A stretch of 64,000 nucleotides of DNA, from the NCBI RefSeq assembly GCF_001690705.1, contig NZ_LZGK01000014.1, forward strand, positions 62,001 to 126,000, written 5' to 3'. The notes beneath the pieces were generated by a model. It did no database searches and had not been told where the DNA came from. It was given only the letters and a program-made list of their open reading frames with translations. How positions within the stretch are numbered: position 1 is the first letter of the stretch; each line of letters opens with the position of its first letter. Both the position numbers and the translations under genes were made by a program. This DNA is from Gilliamella sp. wkB178. Lineage in GTDB: Bacteria; Pseudomonadota; Gammaproteobacteria; Enterobacterales; Orbaceae. Of this stretch, positions 19,433 through 33,096 are shown piece by piece.

Positions 19433-19457
19433 TTAGTTAACTTTTTAGCTTAACTAA
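19433..19457. repeat. Perfect 8-bp inverted repeat in the recC upstream region
   Basis: TTAGTTAA-9 nt-TTAACTAA, 72-96 bp upstream of recC. It may be a recC operator or part of a small structured transcript; there is no further evidence. Confidence 0.35.
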
Positions 19458-19504
19458 ATATTTAACCAGTTAAAATTACGGGAAGGTATGTGATGGTAAT
19501 TATC

Positions 19505-19551
19505 GGTGTTGTCCCAAAATAGCTAACATGGGAAATCACCTTAATTTTTTT
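19505..19551 (+). terminator. Orphan plus-strand terminator-like hairpin
   Basis: GGTG-4-CCCA pairs with TGGG-4-CACC (19505-19540) around a 12-nt loop, followed by TTAATTTTTTT. No plus-strand gene lies upstream, as both neighbours (recC, atpC) are on the minus strand. Confidence 0.45.
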
Positions 19552-19584
19552 AATATTATTTATTGTTATTAGATAAAATGAAAA

Positions 19585-19609
19585 GGTTACAGAAGTTATC
19601 CCTGTAACC
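19585..19609 (-). terminator. Terminator of the atp operon
   Basis: Stem GGTTACAG / CTGTAACC with a 9-nt loop, followed on the minus strand by TTTTCATTTT. It lies about 35 bp after the atpC stop. Confidence 0.8.
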
Positions 19610-19642
19610 GAAACATTTATTTTGATGAGATCATAAAACTAA

Positions 19643-20068
19643 TTACTGACCTATTCGACGAGTCAATTCAATAACTCGAATTTTAGCAAGTGCTTTCGAT
19701 AGTTCGGCAGAGGCTTGCGCAAATGACATATCACTAGTTGGATTATTAATATGTTCTTGTGCTTGCCTTACTGCTTCTTGAGCTCTTGCTTCATCTAGAT
19801 CTTCGCCACGAATAGCGGTATCAGCTAAAATAGTTACCATCTTTGGTTGGACTTCTAAAATACCACCCGAAAGGTAGATAAACTCTTCTTCACCATCAGC
19901 TTTAACGATTCCCACCATGCCAGGTTTAATAGTTGTGAGTAATGGTGTATGACCAGGGTAAATACCCAGTTCACCTTCTCTACCGGTTACTCTAATTCGC
20001 TGAACATCACCTGAAAATAGGTGAGATTCAGCACTAACAACTTCTAATTGATAGGAAGTTAGTGCCAT
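19643..20068 (-). CDS. atpC: ATP synthase F1 subunit epsilon
   Basis: Central-stalk subunit that couples rotation and inhibits ATP hydrolysis. The 141-residue protein has the N-terminal beta sandwich ([29 protein letters not shown]) and the C-terminal helical pair. Start at 20068 ([10 protein letters not shown]), with GGAG about 9 nt upstream; the frame extends to an ATG at 20086 that has no ribosome site. Last gene of the atp operon, followed by a terminator. Confidence 0.97.
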   Translation of the reverse strand: MALTSYQLEVVSAESHLFSGDVQRIRVTGREGELGIYPGHTPLLTTIKPGMVGIVKADGEEEFIYLSGGILEVQPKMVTILADTAIRGEDLDEARAQEAVRQAQEHINNPTSDMSFAQASAELSKALAKIRVIELTRRIGQ

Positions 20069-20094
20069 AATACTATCTCCGTACAATAAATCTC

Positions 20095-21504
<1,410 letters not shown>

Positions 21505-21524
21505 CTATAAGCCAATATTTAGCA

Positions 21525-22394
21525 CTAACCTGAAACAGCAGCCGCACCGGATACAATATCAATCAATTCATTTGTGATAGCACCTTGACGTGCTTTGTTA
21601 TACACAATTTGTAATTCATTAATTAAGTTTGCACCGTTATCTGTTGCTGCTTTCATGGCCACCATTCTTGCTGCTTGTTCACTCGCTAGATTTTCAACCA
21701 CAGCTTGATAGACTTGCGATTCTATATAACGACGTAAAATCACATCTAATAATGATTTAGCATCTGGCTCATAAATATAATCCCATGATGAAGCTTTCAG
21801 TTCTTTATCTTCCGAAGATGGTAGCGGTAATAATTGCTGTATTGTCGGTTTTTGAGACATGGTATTAATAAATCTATTAGTTACAATATATAATTTATCA
21901 ATTTTACCGTTATCATAAGACTCAAGCATTGTTTTTACCGGACCAATAAGATCGGACAAAGTTGGTTCGTCCCCTAAATTGGTGACTTGGGTTAAGATGT
22001 TTGTTTTTAATGAAGAGAAAAACGATACACCTCGAGAACCAATTAAAGCTACATCTGCTTCAATCCCTTTTTCCTGCCATGCAGTCATATCGGCAAGGAC
22101 AGTTTTAAAAAGATTGATATTTAAACCACCACATAAACCACGATCGGTTGAAATGATAAGATAGCCAACTCGCTTAACATCCCTTTCTTCTAAATAAGGA
22201 TGTTTAATACCTATATGCGCTAACGCTAAATGCCCAATTACTTCTCGAATCATGTCAGCATATGGACGGCTAGCAGCCATTCTATCTTGCGTTTTACGCA
22301 TTTTAGAATTGGCAACCATTTCCATTGCTTTAGTGATTTTTTGCGTACTTTGGATACTGGCAATTTTCGTTCTAATCTCTTTTGCATTAGCCAT
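21525..22394 (-). CDS. atpG: ATP synthase F1 subunit gamma
   Basis: Rotor shaft of F1, 289 residues. The N-terminal helix ([31 protein letters not shown]) and C-terminal helix ([43 protein letters not shown]) that form the coiled coil are strongly conserved. GAGG lies 7 nt before the ATG. Third from last in the operon. Confidence 0.97.
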   Translation of the reverse strand: MANAKEIRTKIASIQSTQKITKAMEMVANSKMRKTQDRMAASRPYADMIREVIGHLALAHIGIKHPYLEERDVKRVGYLIISTDRGLCGGLNINLFKTVLADMTAWQEKGIEADVALIGSRGVSFFSSLKTNILTQVTNLGDEPTLSDLIGPVKTMLESYDNGKIDKLYIVTNRFINTMSQKPTIQQLLPLPSSEDKELKASSWDYIYEPDAKSLLDVILRRYIESQVYQAVVENLASEQAARMVAMKAATDNGANLINELQIVYNKARQGAITNELIDIVSGAAAVSG

Positions 22395-22408
22395 TTTTTA
22401 CCTCACCC

Positions 22409-23950
<1,542 letters not shown>

Positions 23951-23961
23951 TATCAGTCCCC

Positions 23962-24495
23962 TTAAGACTGTAGAGCGTCATTTAAACGATTTAAACGCCC
24001 TCTGATACTACTATCAATAACCATATCGCCCGTACGAATAATAAAACCAGAAATGAGCGATTTATCTATATGACATTTTAGTTTTACTTTTCGTGATAAA
24101 CGTTTTTCGACAGCGACAGAAATCTTATCAAGTTGTTCATTTGATAGGGCTTGTGCAGAAATGACATCCACATCTGCTTGCGCTTCTCTATCTAAACATA
24201 ATTGTTCAAACAGAGTTAATACTTCAGGTAGAAGTGATAAACGCTTATTTTCAGCCATAATTTTAATGAAATTGGTGCTAAACTCATCTAATACATCTTT
24301 ACATATATTAATGAATAGGTTAGCAACCGAATCGGTTTTCATGTCAGATGTCAGTATACTTTTTATCTGTTCGTCTTTACTCACTTCAGATGTAAGCACT
24401 AACATTTTATGCCATGACTCAATACTATTTTTTTCTACTGCGAAGTCGAAAGCAGCTTTAGCATAAGGACGAGCAATTGTAATTAAGTCAGCCAT
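23962..24495 (-). CDS. atpH: ATP synthase F1 subunit delta
   Basis: Peripheral-stalk subunit linking F1 alpha to the b subunits, 177 residues as in E. coli. The N-terminal helical bundle starts with [14 protein letters not shown], and the C-terminal signature [22 protein letters not shown] is intact. It lies between atpF and atpA with gaps of 11-13 bp. Confidence 0.96.
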   Translation of the reverse strand: MADLITIARPYAKAAFDFAVEKNSIESWHKMLVLTSEVSKDEQIKSILTSDMKTDSVANLFINICKDVLDEFSTNFIKIMAENKRLSLLPEVLTLFEQLCLDREAQADVDVISAQALSNEQLDKISVAVEKRLSRKVKLKCHIDKSLISGFIIRTGDMVIDSSIRGRLNRLNDALQS

Positions 24496-24508
24496 TGCTC
24501 TATTCTCC

Positions 24509-24979
24509 TTATAGTTCAGCTACTAGTTTATCAATGATGTCGCTATTAGCGGCTTCATTAACAGAACGTTCAATAATTTTTTCTGCACCGGCAATAGCGA
24601 GTGTAGCGACTTGTTGTTTGAGCTCTTCACGAGCACGTTTACGTTCAGCCTCTACTTCGGCAAGACCTTGAGCAACAATACGTTCTTTTTCGCGGGAAGC
24701 TTCTTGTTGAGCTTCTTCCAGAATAACAGCTTTACGTTTGTTGGCTTGCTCAATAATTGCATTAGCCTCAACCTTAGCCTGTTGCATTATGTCAGTTGTA
24801 TTTGCTTTGGCTAATTCCAAATCTTTTTTTGCTGTTTCTGCAGAAGCAAGTCCATCCGCTATCTCTTTTTGGCGTTTTTCAATCGCTCGGATAACTGGAG
24901 GCCAAACAAACTTCATACAGAACCAAACAAACAATACAAATGTAATTGCTTGGCCGAGGAGAGTTGCGTTCATATTCAT
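24509..24979 (-). CDS. atpF: ATP synthase Fo subunit b
   Basis: Peripheral-stalk subunit of 156 residues, as in E. coli. One N-terminal membrane helix (about residues 5-25) is followed by a long charged coiled coil (from [16 protein letters not shown] onward) and the conserved end [32 protein letters not shown] precedes the first ATG. It forms a homodimer that holds F1 against rotation. Confidence 0.97.
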   Translation of the reverse strand: MNMNATLLGQAITFVLFVWFCMKFVWPPVIRAIEKRQKEIADGLASAETAKKDLELAKANTTDIMQQAKVEANAIIEQANKRKAVILEEAQQEASREKERIVAQGLAEVEAERKRAREELKQQVATLAIAGAEKIIERSVNEAANSDIIDKLVAEL

Positions 24980-25003
24980 GATACAATTCCTCTTAAATTA
25001 ATA

Positions 25004-25264
<261 letters not shown>

Positions 25265-25270
25265 TTAAGG

Positions 25271-26062
<792 letters not shown>

Positions 26063-26074
26063 TTACCTATTCTT

Positions 26075-26124
26075 AAAAAACAAAAAAATATTGCTTATTT
26101 TCACCTCTGAAAGGCATAAGCAAT
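26075..26124 (-). terminator. Terminator-like hairpin in the atp operon leader (possible attenuator)
   Basis: On the minus strand ATTGCTTAT pairs with ATAAGCAAT (26124-26116 with 26098-26090); a nested CCT/AGG pair lies in the loop. It is followed by T7-G-T6 (26088-26075). It ends only about 20 nt before atpB, leaving no room for another promoter between hairpin and gene. It could be the glmM transcript's terminator, but atp transcription would still have to cross it. Confidence 0.65.
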
Positions 26125-26146
26125 CGCTATAATAATTTGAACTGTT

Positions 26147-26177
26147 ATTTTAAACCTATTTACCTACATTAAGTCAA
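26147..26177 (-). promoter_or_regulatory. Candidate atp operon promoter
   Basis: Minus strand TTGACT (26177-26172) with an AT-rich -10 (TTTAAA/TAAAAT, 26154-26147) 17-19 bp downstream. A start here would give a leader that includes the hairpin at 26124-26090. Confidence 0.4.
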
Positions 26178-26314
26178 CCTTTGATTAACAAAATAAAGAA
26201 TTTAAACACTTTTTCCTAATTTTATGTAAAGTTAAACGAACTATTAACAATAATGTTATTAAATCTAGTTTAATCAACCAAGAGCCGATTAATGATAAGC
26301 AATGATGCTATTTT

Positions 26315-27646
26315 TTAGGCTTTAATAGCCTCAGCAATCGATTCGGCTAATTTCCGAATTTCTACTTCATTGCTGCCTTCAACCATAACCCGAATAACTG
26401 GTTCCGTGCCGGATTTACGGATTAATACACGTCCATTATCAGCAAGTTGCGACTCTGCTTGTTGAATTGCGGACTTGACTATAGAGCTGGTTAATGGGTC
26501 ATTTTCACCAGAAAAACGAACATTAATTAGTATTTGAGGTAACATTGTCATACCAACACACAAATCCGCTAATGACATACCGTTACGGATCATAGCACTT
26601 AATACTTGTAAACCAGCAATAATACCATCCCCAGTAGTAGTTTTATCTAGTAATAAAACGTGTCCAGAATTTTCAGCGCCAAGCCGCCAGTTTTTTTCAA
26701 TCATTTTTTCCAGTACATAACGGTCACCGACTTTTGCGCGAGTAAATGGGATACCTAAATTTTTAAGTGCTATTTCCAGCCCCATATTACTCATTAAGGT
26801 TCCAACCACTCCACCTTTGAGTTGGCCATGTCTTAATGCTTCTCGAGCGATTATATAAATAATTAAATCACCATCAATTTTGCAGCCTTGATGATCAACC
26901 ATAATGATGCGATCACCGTCACCGTCTAACGCAAAACCTAAATCAGCTTTTTCATCAATAACACGGTTAGATAATGCTTTAACATTGGTTGCACCACAAT
27001 TTTCATTAATGTTAACCCCATCAGGTTCACAACCAATTTTTATTACATGTGCACCTAGTTCACGCAATACCTTTGGGGCAATATGGTAAGTTGCACCATT
27101 AGCACAATCGACGATAATTTTTAGCCCAGATAAACTTAGATCATGATCAAAGGTACTTTTACAAAATTCAATATAACGACCCGCAGCATCGGTAATTCTA
27201 CTAGCACGACCAAGTTCTTTTGATTCGACACAATCAATTTCTTTTTCAAGCTGGGCTTCAATTTCCAATTCTATTGAATCATCAAGTTTTTTCCCTTCGG
27301 TGGAAAAGAACTTGATTCCATTATCATAAAAAGGGTTGTGGGATGCAGAAATAACTACACCGGCATCAGCGCGGAATGTACGGGTAAGATAAGCAATAGC
27401 GGGAGTTGGCATTGGCCCAGTAAACGCAGTCGCAACTCCTGCAGAAGCAAATCCTGCTTCCAATGCGGATTCTAGCATGTAACCTGAAATACGCGTGTCT
27501 TTACCAATTAAAACTTTTTTAACACCATCTTTAGCCAATACTTTTCCTGCCGCCCAACCTAGTTTTAGCGCAAAATCTGGTGTTATTGGGTATTGACCAA
27601 CTTTGCCACGAATCCCGTCCGTACCAAAATATTTTCGATTAGACAT
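26315..27646 (-). CDS. glmM: Phosphoglucosamine mutase
   Basis: Converts glucosamine-6-phosphate to glucosamine-1-phosphate, the step before UDP-GlcNAc for peptidoglycan and LPS. Length 443 residues (E. coli 445). The N terminus [11 protein letters not shown], the phosphorylated serine Ser102 in [14 protein letters not shown], the metal-binding DGDGDR and the phosphate-binding end [15 protein letters not shown] are all intact. folP and ftsH, its neighbours in E. coli, are not here. Confidence 0.98.
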   Translation of the reverse strand: MSNRKYFGTDGIRGKVGQYPITPDFALKLGWAAGKVLAKDGVKKVLIGKDTRISGYMLESALEAGFASAGVATAFTGPMPTPAIAYLTRTFRADAGVVISASHNPFYDNGIKFFSTEGKKLDDSIELEIEAQLEKEIDCVESKELGRASRITDAAGRYIEFCKSTFDHDLSLSGLKIIVDCANGATYHIAPKVLRELGAHVIKIGCEPDGVNINENCGATNVKALSNRVIDEKADLGFALDGDGDRIIMVDHQGCKIDGDLIIYIIAREALRHGQLKGGVVGTLMSNMGLEIALKNLGIPFTRAKVGDRYVLEKMIEKNWRLGAENSGHVLLLDKTTTGDGIIAGLQVLSAMIRNGMSLADLCVGMTMLPQILINVRFSGENDPLTSSIVKSAIQQAESQLADNGRVLIRKSGTEPVIRVMVEGSNEVEIRKLAESIAEAIKA

Positions 27647-27743
27647 CTAATTCCCTCAAACTAAAAATCATTTTTTTAAATTTGTATACTTTAATTACCC
27701 ACTGTAAATAAATTTCAGATAAAGTATACACTTTCGTATTTAT

Positions 27744-28865
27744 TTATTCTCGATTATCATTAGCAAATTTCAGTAAACCTTGGCTTTCTTTCATAAACCG
27801 TTGTGCATAATTGCCAAACCAAGCACTTACTTCATTAAAGTTACGGATAAATTTGGTTTTGTCACGTTGTTCAATCAACTCAACCATTTCACCAAATCGT
27901 TTATAATAACGTTTAATTAGTTCAATATTATCTTCTGACGCCATAATGATATCGGCATAAAGTTCAGGGTCTTGAGCAAAAAGCCTTCCAACCATCATTA
28001 ATTCCAATCGATAAATGGGTGAGGATAACGCAATTAATTGCTCTAAATCCGCATGTTCACGTTGTAAATTAACACCGTAAGCGAATGAAGTGAAATGGCG
28101 TAATGCTTGAATAAAAGACATACATTTATCGTGTTGTTTGGCATCAATACAACATAAATTAGCCCCCCAAATTCGCATTTGTTCAATTAACCATTGATAC
28201 TTATCTGGTTCACGTCCATCACAATAAACAATTATTTGCTTAGCTAAATTTGGTACATCAGGTCCAAACATAGGGTGCAAACCAACTACTGGTCCAGAGT
28301 GTTCTTCTAGCATCGCTTTAAGGGGGTTAACTTTTATTGAGGTAAAATCAGTTAAAATACAATCTTTGGGGAGCGGTGGTAATTGTTTAATAATTTCACA
28401 AGTCTTGCTAATAGGCACAGTAACAATTACGGCGGCAGCATCAGCAACTACCTCAGCAGCTTGATGCATAGTTTTCGAACCTAATGTTTTGACGTTATAT
28501 CCTGATAGCATAAATAAACGCGAAAACAACCTTCCCATTTGTCCATTACCACCAATAATTACAATTGATCCTTGGCCAGTATAAATTTTTTTGAAACCTT
28601 TATCATTTTCACTAATATAAGACTCTCGCATGAGTCGGCGCAAAATATCCTCAATTAGGGCTGGTGATATCCCTGCTTGTTCTGCTTCTTGCCGTCTTTT
28701 AGCGAGCATATCGGTTTCACGTTTAGGATCGTAAATAGGAATACCTTGTAGGCTCTTTACTTCACCGACTTCAGTAACTAATGCTAATCGCTGAGTAATA
28801 AGAGATAAAATAGCTTTATCAATCTCATCAATTTTATCTCGCAATGCAAATAATTCCTTGGACAT
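27744..28865 (-). CDS. tyrA: Bifunctional chorismate mutase / prephenate dehydrogenase
   Basis: Tyrosine biosynthesis: chorismate to prephenate to 4-hydroxyphenylpyruvate, NAD-dependent. Length 373 residues, as in E. coli. The chorismate mutase domain occupies about residues 1-90 ([19 protein letters not shown]), followed by a Rossmann fold with [14 protein letters not shown] from residue 105, and the catalytic-region GLHPMFGPD. It stands alone, divergent from xthA. No TyrR box was recognised upstream. Confidence 0.97.
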   Translation of the reverse strand: MSKELFALRDKIDEIDKAILSLITQRLALVTEVGEVKSLQGIPIYDPKRETDMLAKRRQEAEQAGISPALIEDILRRLMRESYISENDKGFKKIYTGQGSIVIIGGNGQMGRLFSRLFMLSGYNVKTLGSKTMHQAAEVVADAAAVIVTVPISKTCEIIKQLPPLPKDCILTDFTSIKVNPLKAMLEEHSGPVVGLHPMFGPDVPNLAKQIIVYCDGREPDKYQWLIEQMRIWGANLCCIDAKQHDKCMSFIQALRHFTSFAYGVNLQREHADLEQLIALSSPIYRLELMMVGRLFAQDPELYADIIMASEDNIELIKRYYKRFGEMVELIEQRDKTKFIRNFNEVSAWFGNYAQRFMKESQGLLKFANDNRE

Positions 28866-28984
28866 ATTCGGGTAATCCTTTTTTCACAACAAATGGTAGC
28901 TTTTTCTGTAATAGCTTAACAGTATAACGTATTTTTGGTAGGATGAGGCAATTGAAACATTAAATCTAATACAATAAATTTATT

Positions 28985-29791
28985 ATGAAAGTCATCTCTT
29001 TTAATATTAATGGTCTTAGAGCTCGCATCCATCAAATAGCAGCTATTATTGATAAATATCAGCCTGATGTGATTGGTTTACAAGAAACGAAAGTCCATAA
29101 TGATCAGTTTCCAGTAGCAGATCTAAATCAATTTGGGTATCACTTGAATTATCATGGGCAAAAGGGTCATTATGGTGTTGCTTTGTTAACTAAGCAACAA
29201 CCATTGTCAGTACAGTGTGGTTTTCCAACTGATAATGATCAAGCTCAATGTCGGTTGATTATGGTAGAGTTACCCACTACCCAAGGTAATTTAACGGTGA
29301 TTAATGGTTATTTCCCACAAGGTGAAAGTATACATCATGAAATTAAATATCCAGCTAAACGTAAATTTTACCAAGATCTGATTAAGTATTTACAACAAAA
29401 GCAGTTGAGCCACCAATTATCTTTGATTATGGGAGATATGAATATAAGCCCCACTGATTTAGATATTGGCATTTCAGAAGATAGTCGTAAACGTTGGTTG
29501 CGTACTGGTAAGTGCTCATTTTTACCTGAAGAACGTGAATGGATGACCAACTTAATGGCACTTGGTTTTATTGATACCTTTCGTAATCAACATCCAAGTG
29601 AACAACAGTATTCTTGGTTTGATTATCGTTCTAAGGGTTTTGATTCTCAAACCGGACTAAGGATTGATTTGATTTTAGCTAGCCAAAAACTAATGGATCA
29701 TTGTTTACAAACTGGAATTGATTATGATATTCGAGCAATGGAAAAACCATCAGATCATGCACCAATCTGGGCGCAATTCGATTTAGTATAA
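28985..29791 (+). CDS. xthA: Exonuclease III
   Basis: Major AP endonuclease and 3' exonuclease, 268 residues as in E. coli. Active-site residues are visible: Glu34 in LQETKV, Asp151 and Asn153 in GDMNISP, and Asp257-His258 in the terminal SDHAP. Probably co-transcribed with xseA, 24 bp downstream, which would give a small DNA repair operon. Confidence 0.97.
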   Translation: MKVISFNINGLRARIHQIAAIIDKYQPDVIGLQETKVHNDQFPVADLNQFGYHLNYHGQKGHYGVALLTKQQPLSVQCGFPTDNDQAQCRLIMVELPTTQGNLTVINGYFPQGESIHHEIKYPAKRKFYQDLIKYLQQKQLSHQLSLIMGDMNISPTDLDIGISEDSRKRWLRTGKCSFLPEEREWMTNLMALGFIDTFRNQHPSEQQYSWFDYRSKGFDSQTGLRIDLILASQKLMDHCLQTGIDYDIRAMEKPSDHAPIWAQFDLV

Positions 29792-29815
29792 AAATATAAC
29801 TATAAGGGTAATAGC

Positions 29816-31147
29816 ATGCAGGGTAATTCGATTTTATCGGTTAAAGATCTTAACCAAATGGTCAAAGATCTACTTAATGATGCTATTGGTCAAATATGGT
29901 TAGTGGGTGAAGTCTCAAATTTTACTCGCCCAGTATCTGGACATTGGTATTTCACCTTAAAAGATGATAGCGCTCAGATTCGTTGTGCTATGTTCCGTAA
30001 TAGCAATTTTAGAGTAGGCTTTACTCCGCAAAACGGTCAGCAAGTTTTAGTTCGGGCAACAGTAACGCTTTACGAAGCTCGAGGTGAATATCAATTAGTG
30101 ATTGATAGCATGCAGTCAGCTGGCGCCGGGTTATTACAACAAAAGTTTGAGCAATTAAAACAAAAACTTAGCGAAGAAGGTTTATTTGATAATATTTATA
30201 AAAAACCGTTACCGGAAAATATTCGTACGGTTGGTATTATCACATCTTCAACAGGCGCGGCACTACATGATATCTGTCAGATCTTAAAACGCCGCGATCC
30301 TAGCTTGCATTTGATTATTTATCCAACACCAGTGCAAGGTAATGAAGCTGCAGTACAAATTGCCAAGATGATTCAACTGGCCAATAGTCGGCAAGAGTGT
30401 GATGTTTTAATTGTTGGTCGTGGTGGTGGTTCGTTAGAGGACCTTTGGTCATTTAATGAAGAAGTTGTCGCTAGAGCCATTTTTGCCAGTCAATTACCAG
30501 TTGTTAGTGCGGTAGGTCATGAGATAGATTTTACCATTGCCGATTTTGTCGCTGATATTAGAGCTGCTACACCTTCGGCAGCTGCAGAACTAGTTAGTCG
30601 GGATAAACTAGAACAGATAAAACGCATTCGAGTTCAAGAACAGCATTTGTCGATGGCAATTGATTACTATTTAATGAAACGCCGCGGAACACTAAGTAAA
30701 TTATTCCAACAACTACAAATACAACATCCACAAGCTAAGCTATCCAAACAGTTAAATCGGTTACTAAGTGGTCGCCATGCTTTATATGAAAATATTCAAC
30801 AATATTTACTTAAACAGGCAAATCGACATACTTCTTTAGATAAAAGATTATTACGCGTTTCCCCACAAAACAGGATTATTTATTTAACTCAGAATTTAAG
30901 CCAAAAACAGCAACAACTAATTACTTTAATCCGACAAAAATTAGTCCAATCTAAACACCAGTTTGCTATACAAACATCGCAACTTAATAGTATTAGCCCA
31001 TTGGCAATTCTTGAACGCGGTTATTCGGTGACTACTAATCAAGACCAAACAGTGATTCGTAGTAGTGACCAAGTGAAAGTTAATGAATTTATCACGACTC
31101 GGTTAAAAAATGGTAAGTTGATCAGTAAGATTATTGCAATTGAATGA
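29816..31147 (+). CDS. xseA: Exodeoxyribonuclease VII large subunit
   Basis: Large subunit of the single-strand nuclease ExoVII, 443 residues (E. coli 456). The N-terminal OB domain (IWLVGEVSNFTRPVSGHWYFTLKDD) is followed by the catalytic core with GIITSSTGAALHDI, the GRGGGSLEDLWSFNEE motif and AVGHEIDFTIADFVAD, then a long coiled-coil region that holds small subunits. xseB is not adjacent. Confidence 0.96.
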   Translation: MQGNSILSVKDLNQMVKDLLNDAIGQIWLVGEVSNFTRPVSGHWYFTLKDDSAQIRCAMFRNSNFRVGFTPQNGQQVLVRATVTLYEARGEYQLVIDSMQSAGAGLLQQKFEQLKQKLSEEGLFDNIYKKPLPENIRTVGIITSSTGAALHDICQILKRRDPSLHLIIYPTPVQGNEAAVQIAKMIQLANSRQECDVLIVGRGGGSLEDLWSFNEEVVARAIFASQLPVVSAVGHEIDFTIADFVADIRAATPSAAAELVSRDKLEQIKRIRVQEQHLSMAIDYYLMKRRGTLSKLFQQLQIQHPQAKLSKQLNRLLSGRHALYENIQQYLLKQANRHTSLDKRLLRVSPQNRIIYLTQNLSQKQQQLITLIRQKLVQSKHQFAIQTSQLNSISPLAILERGYSVTTNQDQTVIRSSDQVKVNEFITTRLKNGKLISKIIAIE

Positions 31148-31258
31148 AAAATAGATAACTAGTTTTTTATAATTGTTTAGATAAAATTCTTCAAATCAAA
31201 ATAAATTTAACTAGCTAAACCTACAAAATTAAATACTTTTTATTCTAATTGGCTAGAA

Positions 31259-31288
31259 TTGCACCTTAAACTATTATGATTATATAAT
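31259..31288 (+). promoter_or_regulatory. Candidate hscC promoter
   Basis: TTGCAC (31259-31264), 18-bp spacer, TATAAT (31283-31288), about 40 bp upstream of the hscC start. Confidence 0.5.
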
Positions 31289-31329
31289 ACTGTTTATATT
31301 AATTATTATATTATTAAGGGAATAAGACA

Positions 31330-33003
31330 TTGACGCACCATCCAATAGGTATCGATCTAGGAACAACTAATAGTTTAATTTGTGTTTGGCAAGATGGTAA
31401 ACCAACACTCATTCCTAATTCAATTGGTGAAGTAGTTACGCCATCAGCAGTAAGCCTTGATGAAGATAATTCAATTTTGGTTGGGCATGCGGCATTGTCA
31501 CGTTTAACCACGCACCCAAACCGAAGTGCCGCAGCATTTAAACGCTTTTTAGGTTCTAATAAAATTTTTGAGCTTGGTGACCAAAAGTTTAATCCCACCG
31601 AACTTTCAGCAATGGTTTTAAAATCATTAAAAGCCGATGCTGAAGCTTTTTTAAAGCAAGAAATCCGTGATGTAGTTATTTCTGTCCCGGCTTACTTTAA
31701 TGATGAGCAACGTAAACAAACCCGATTTGCAGCTGAGCTTGCTGGCTTAAATGCAGTACGCTTAATTAATGAGCCAACTGCAGCAGCCATGGCGTATGGA
31801 TTACATGAAGAACAATCAGGAAATACCTTAGTTTTTGATTTGGGTGGCGGTACCTTTGATGTCACAGTGCTTGAATATTCAATGCCAATTATTGAAGTTC
31901 ATGCTTCAGCTGGTGATAACTATTTAGGTGGCGAAGATTTTACACAGTATATTGTTAAGGCTTGTTTAAGTGAGTGGCAATTGCAACAGCAAGATATATC
32001 CGTTGATGATTATGCTCGCTTATTAGATTTAGCCGAACAGCTGAAATGTAAACTGAATGGCGATGAACCACATAATTTAACTTGGACTTGGCAAGATAAG
32101 CAATGGCAGTTTTCTTTGAATGAAAATAAAGCTAAATCACTGTGGTTACCTTTACTTAATCGTTTACGAGCTCCAGTTGAGCAAGCATTGAGTGATGCAC
32201 GGTTAAAACCTGACCAACTGCAACATATTGTTTTAGTTGGTGGTTCATCACAACTTGGAGTAGTCCGTGAATTGGTTACCAAATTATTTGGTAAATTGCC
32301 TTACCGGCATGTTAACCCTACCACTATTGTCGCCCAAGGTGCAGCGATTCAAGCCGCTTGTAGACAACGGAATCAAGATGTTGAAGAAGTTATTCTGACC
32401 GATGTTTGCCCATATACTCTTGGTATTGAAAGTTGTTCTGGGAATATAAGCGGACTATTTTCGCCGATTATTGAACGCAATACCATTGTTCCAACATCAA
32501 AAGTAAAAACCTTTTATACAATGTACCCGCAACAAAAATTCATCCATCTATCCGTTTATCAAGGTGAAAGTCCACGCGTTGAAAATAATGTTTTAATTGA
32601 TGAATTTGATGTGCCATTAACACCAATGGAACAAACACAGGGTATTGATGTGCGCTTTAGTTATGATTTAAATGGTTTATTAGAGGTAGATGTAATATTA
32701 CTGGAAACTGGCACACAACATGGCAAAGTGATAGATCATAGCCCAATAGGCTTAACTGAAACACAAAAAATGGAAAGTCATAATCGCTTAAAATTACTTA
32801 AAATTCATCCGCGGGATCAAATGCCCAACCGAGTTTTATTAGCTCGATTAGAGCGAGCCTGGGCACAATCTCTAGGTGATGAGCGACTCCTAATTGGTTC
32901 ATACATGGAAGCCTTTTTAAGCGCTTTAGAACAACAAAAGACCGATGCCATTGATGAATTACGTAATGAAATTGAATCCAACTTACAACAGCTAGATAGA
33001 TAA
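31330..33003 (+). CDS. hscC: Hsp70-family chaperone HscC
   Basis: A 557-residue Hsp70 of the HscC branch (E. coli 556), shorter than DnaK. The actin-like ATPase domain shows [52 protein letters not shown] and VLVGGSSQL. The substrate-binding part carries the HscC-specific EVILTDVCPYTLGIE and SPIIERNTIVPTS blocks, and the C-terminal lid is short. E. coli HscC works with J proteins DjlB/DjlC rather than DnaJ. Here a large J-like gene lies convergently next to it, matching that partnership. Confidence 0.93.
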   Translation: MTHHPIGIDLGTTNSLICVWQDGKPTLIPNSIGEVVTPSAVSLDEDNSILVGHAALSRLTTHPNRSAAAFKRFLGSNKIFELGDQKFNPTELSAMVLKSLKADAEAFLKQEIRDVVISVPAYFNDEQRKQTRFAAELAGLNAVRLINEPTAAAMAYGLHEEQSGNTLVFDLGGGTFDVTVLEYSMPIIEVHASAGDNYLGGEDFTQYIVKACLSEWQLQQQDISVDDYARLLDLAEQLKCKLNGDEPHNLTWTWQDKQWQFSLNENKAKSLWLPLLNRLRAPVEQALSDARLKPDQLQHIVLVGGSSQLGVVRELVTKLFGKLPYRHVNPTTIVAQGAAIQAACRQRNQDVEEVILTDVCPYTLGIESCSGNISGLFSPIIERNTIVPTSKVKTFYTMYPQQKFIHLSVYQGESPRVENNVLIDEFDVPLTPMEQTQGIDVRFSYDLNGLLEVDVILLETGTQHGKVIDHSPIGLTETQKMESHNRLKLLKIHPRDQMPNRVLLARLERAWAQSLGDERLLIGSYMEAFLSALEQQKTDAIDELRNEIESNLQQLDR

Positions 33004-33096
33004 TCAATCCCATAATATTTGATGTTGTTACGCCTAATCATGTTATAGGTTCATATCCCCCCTTGATTCATCTATAGGGTCGTGGGGGATTGTAGA

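Noticed and set aside
33055-33090. ATCCCCC / GGGGGAT inverted repeat between hscC and the J-like gene
   Set aside because: The loop is 22 nt and no T run follows on either strand; weak as a terminator.
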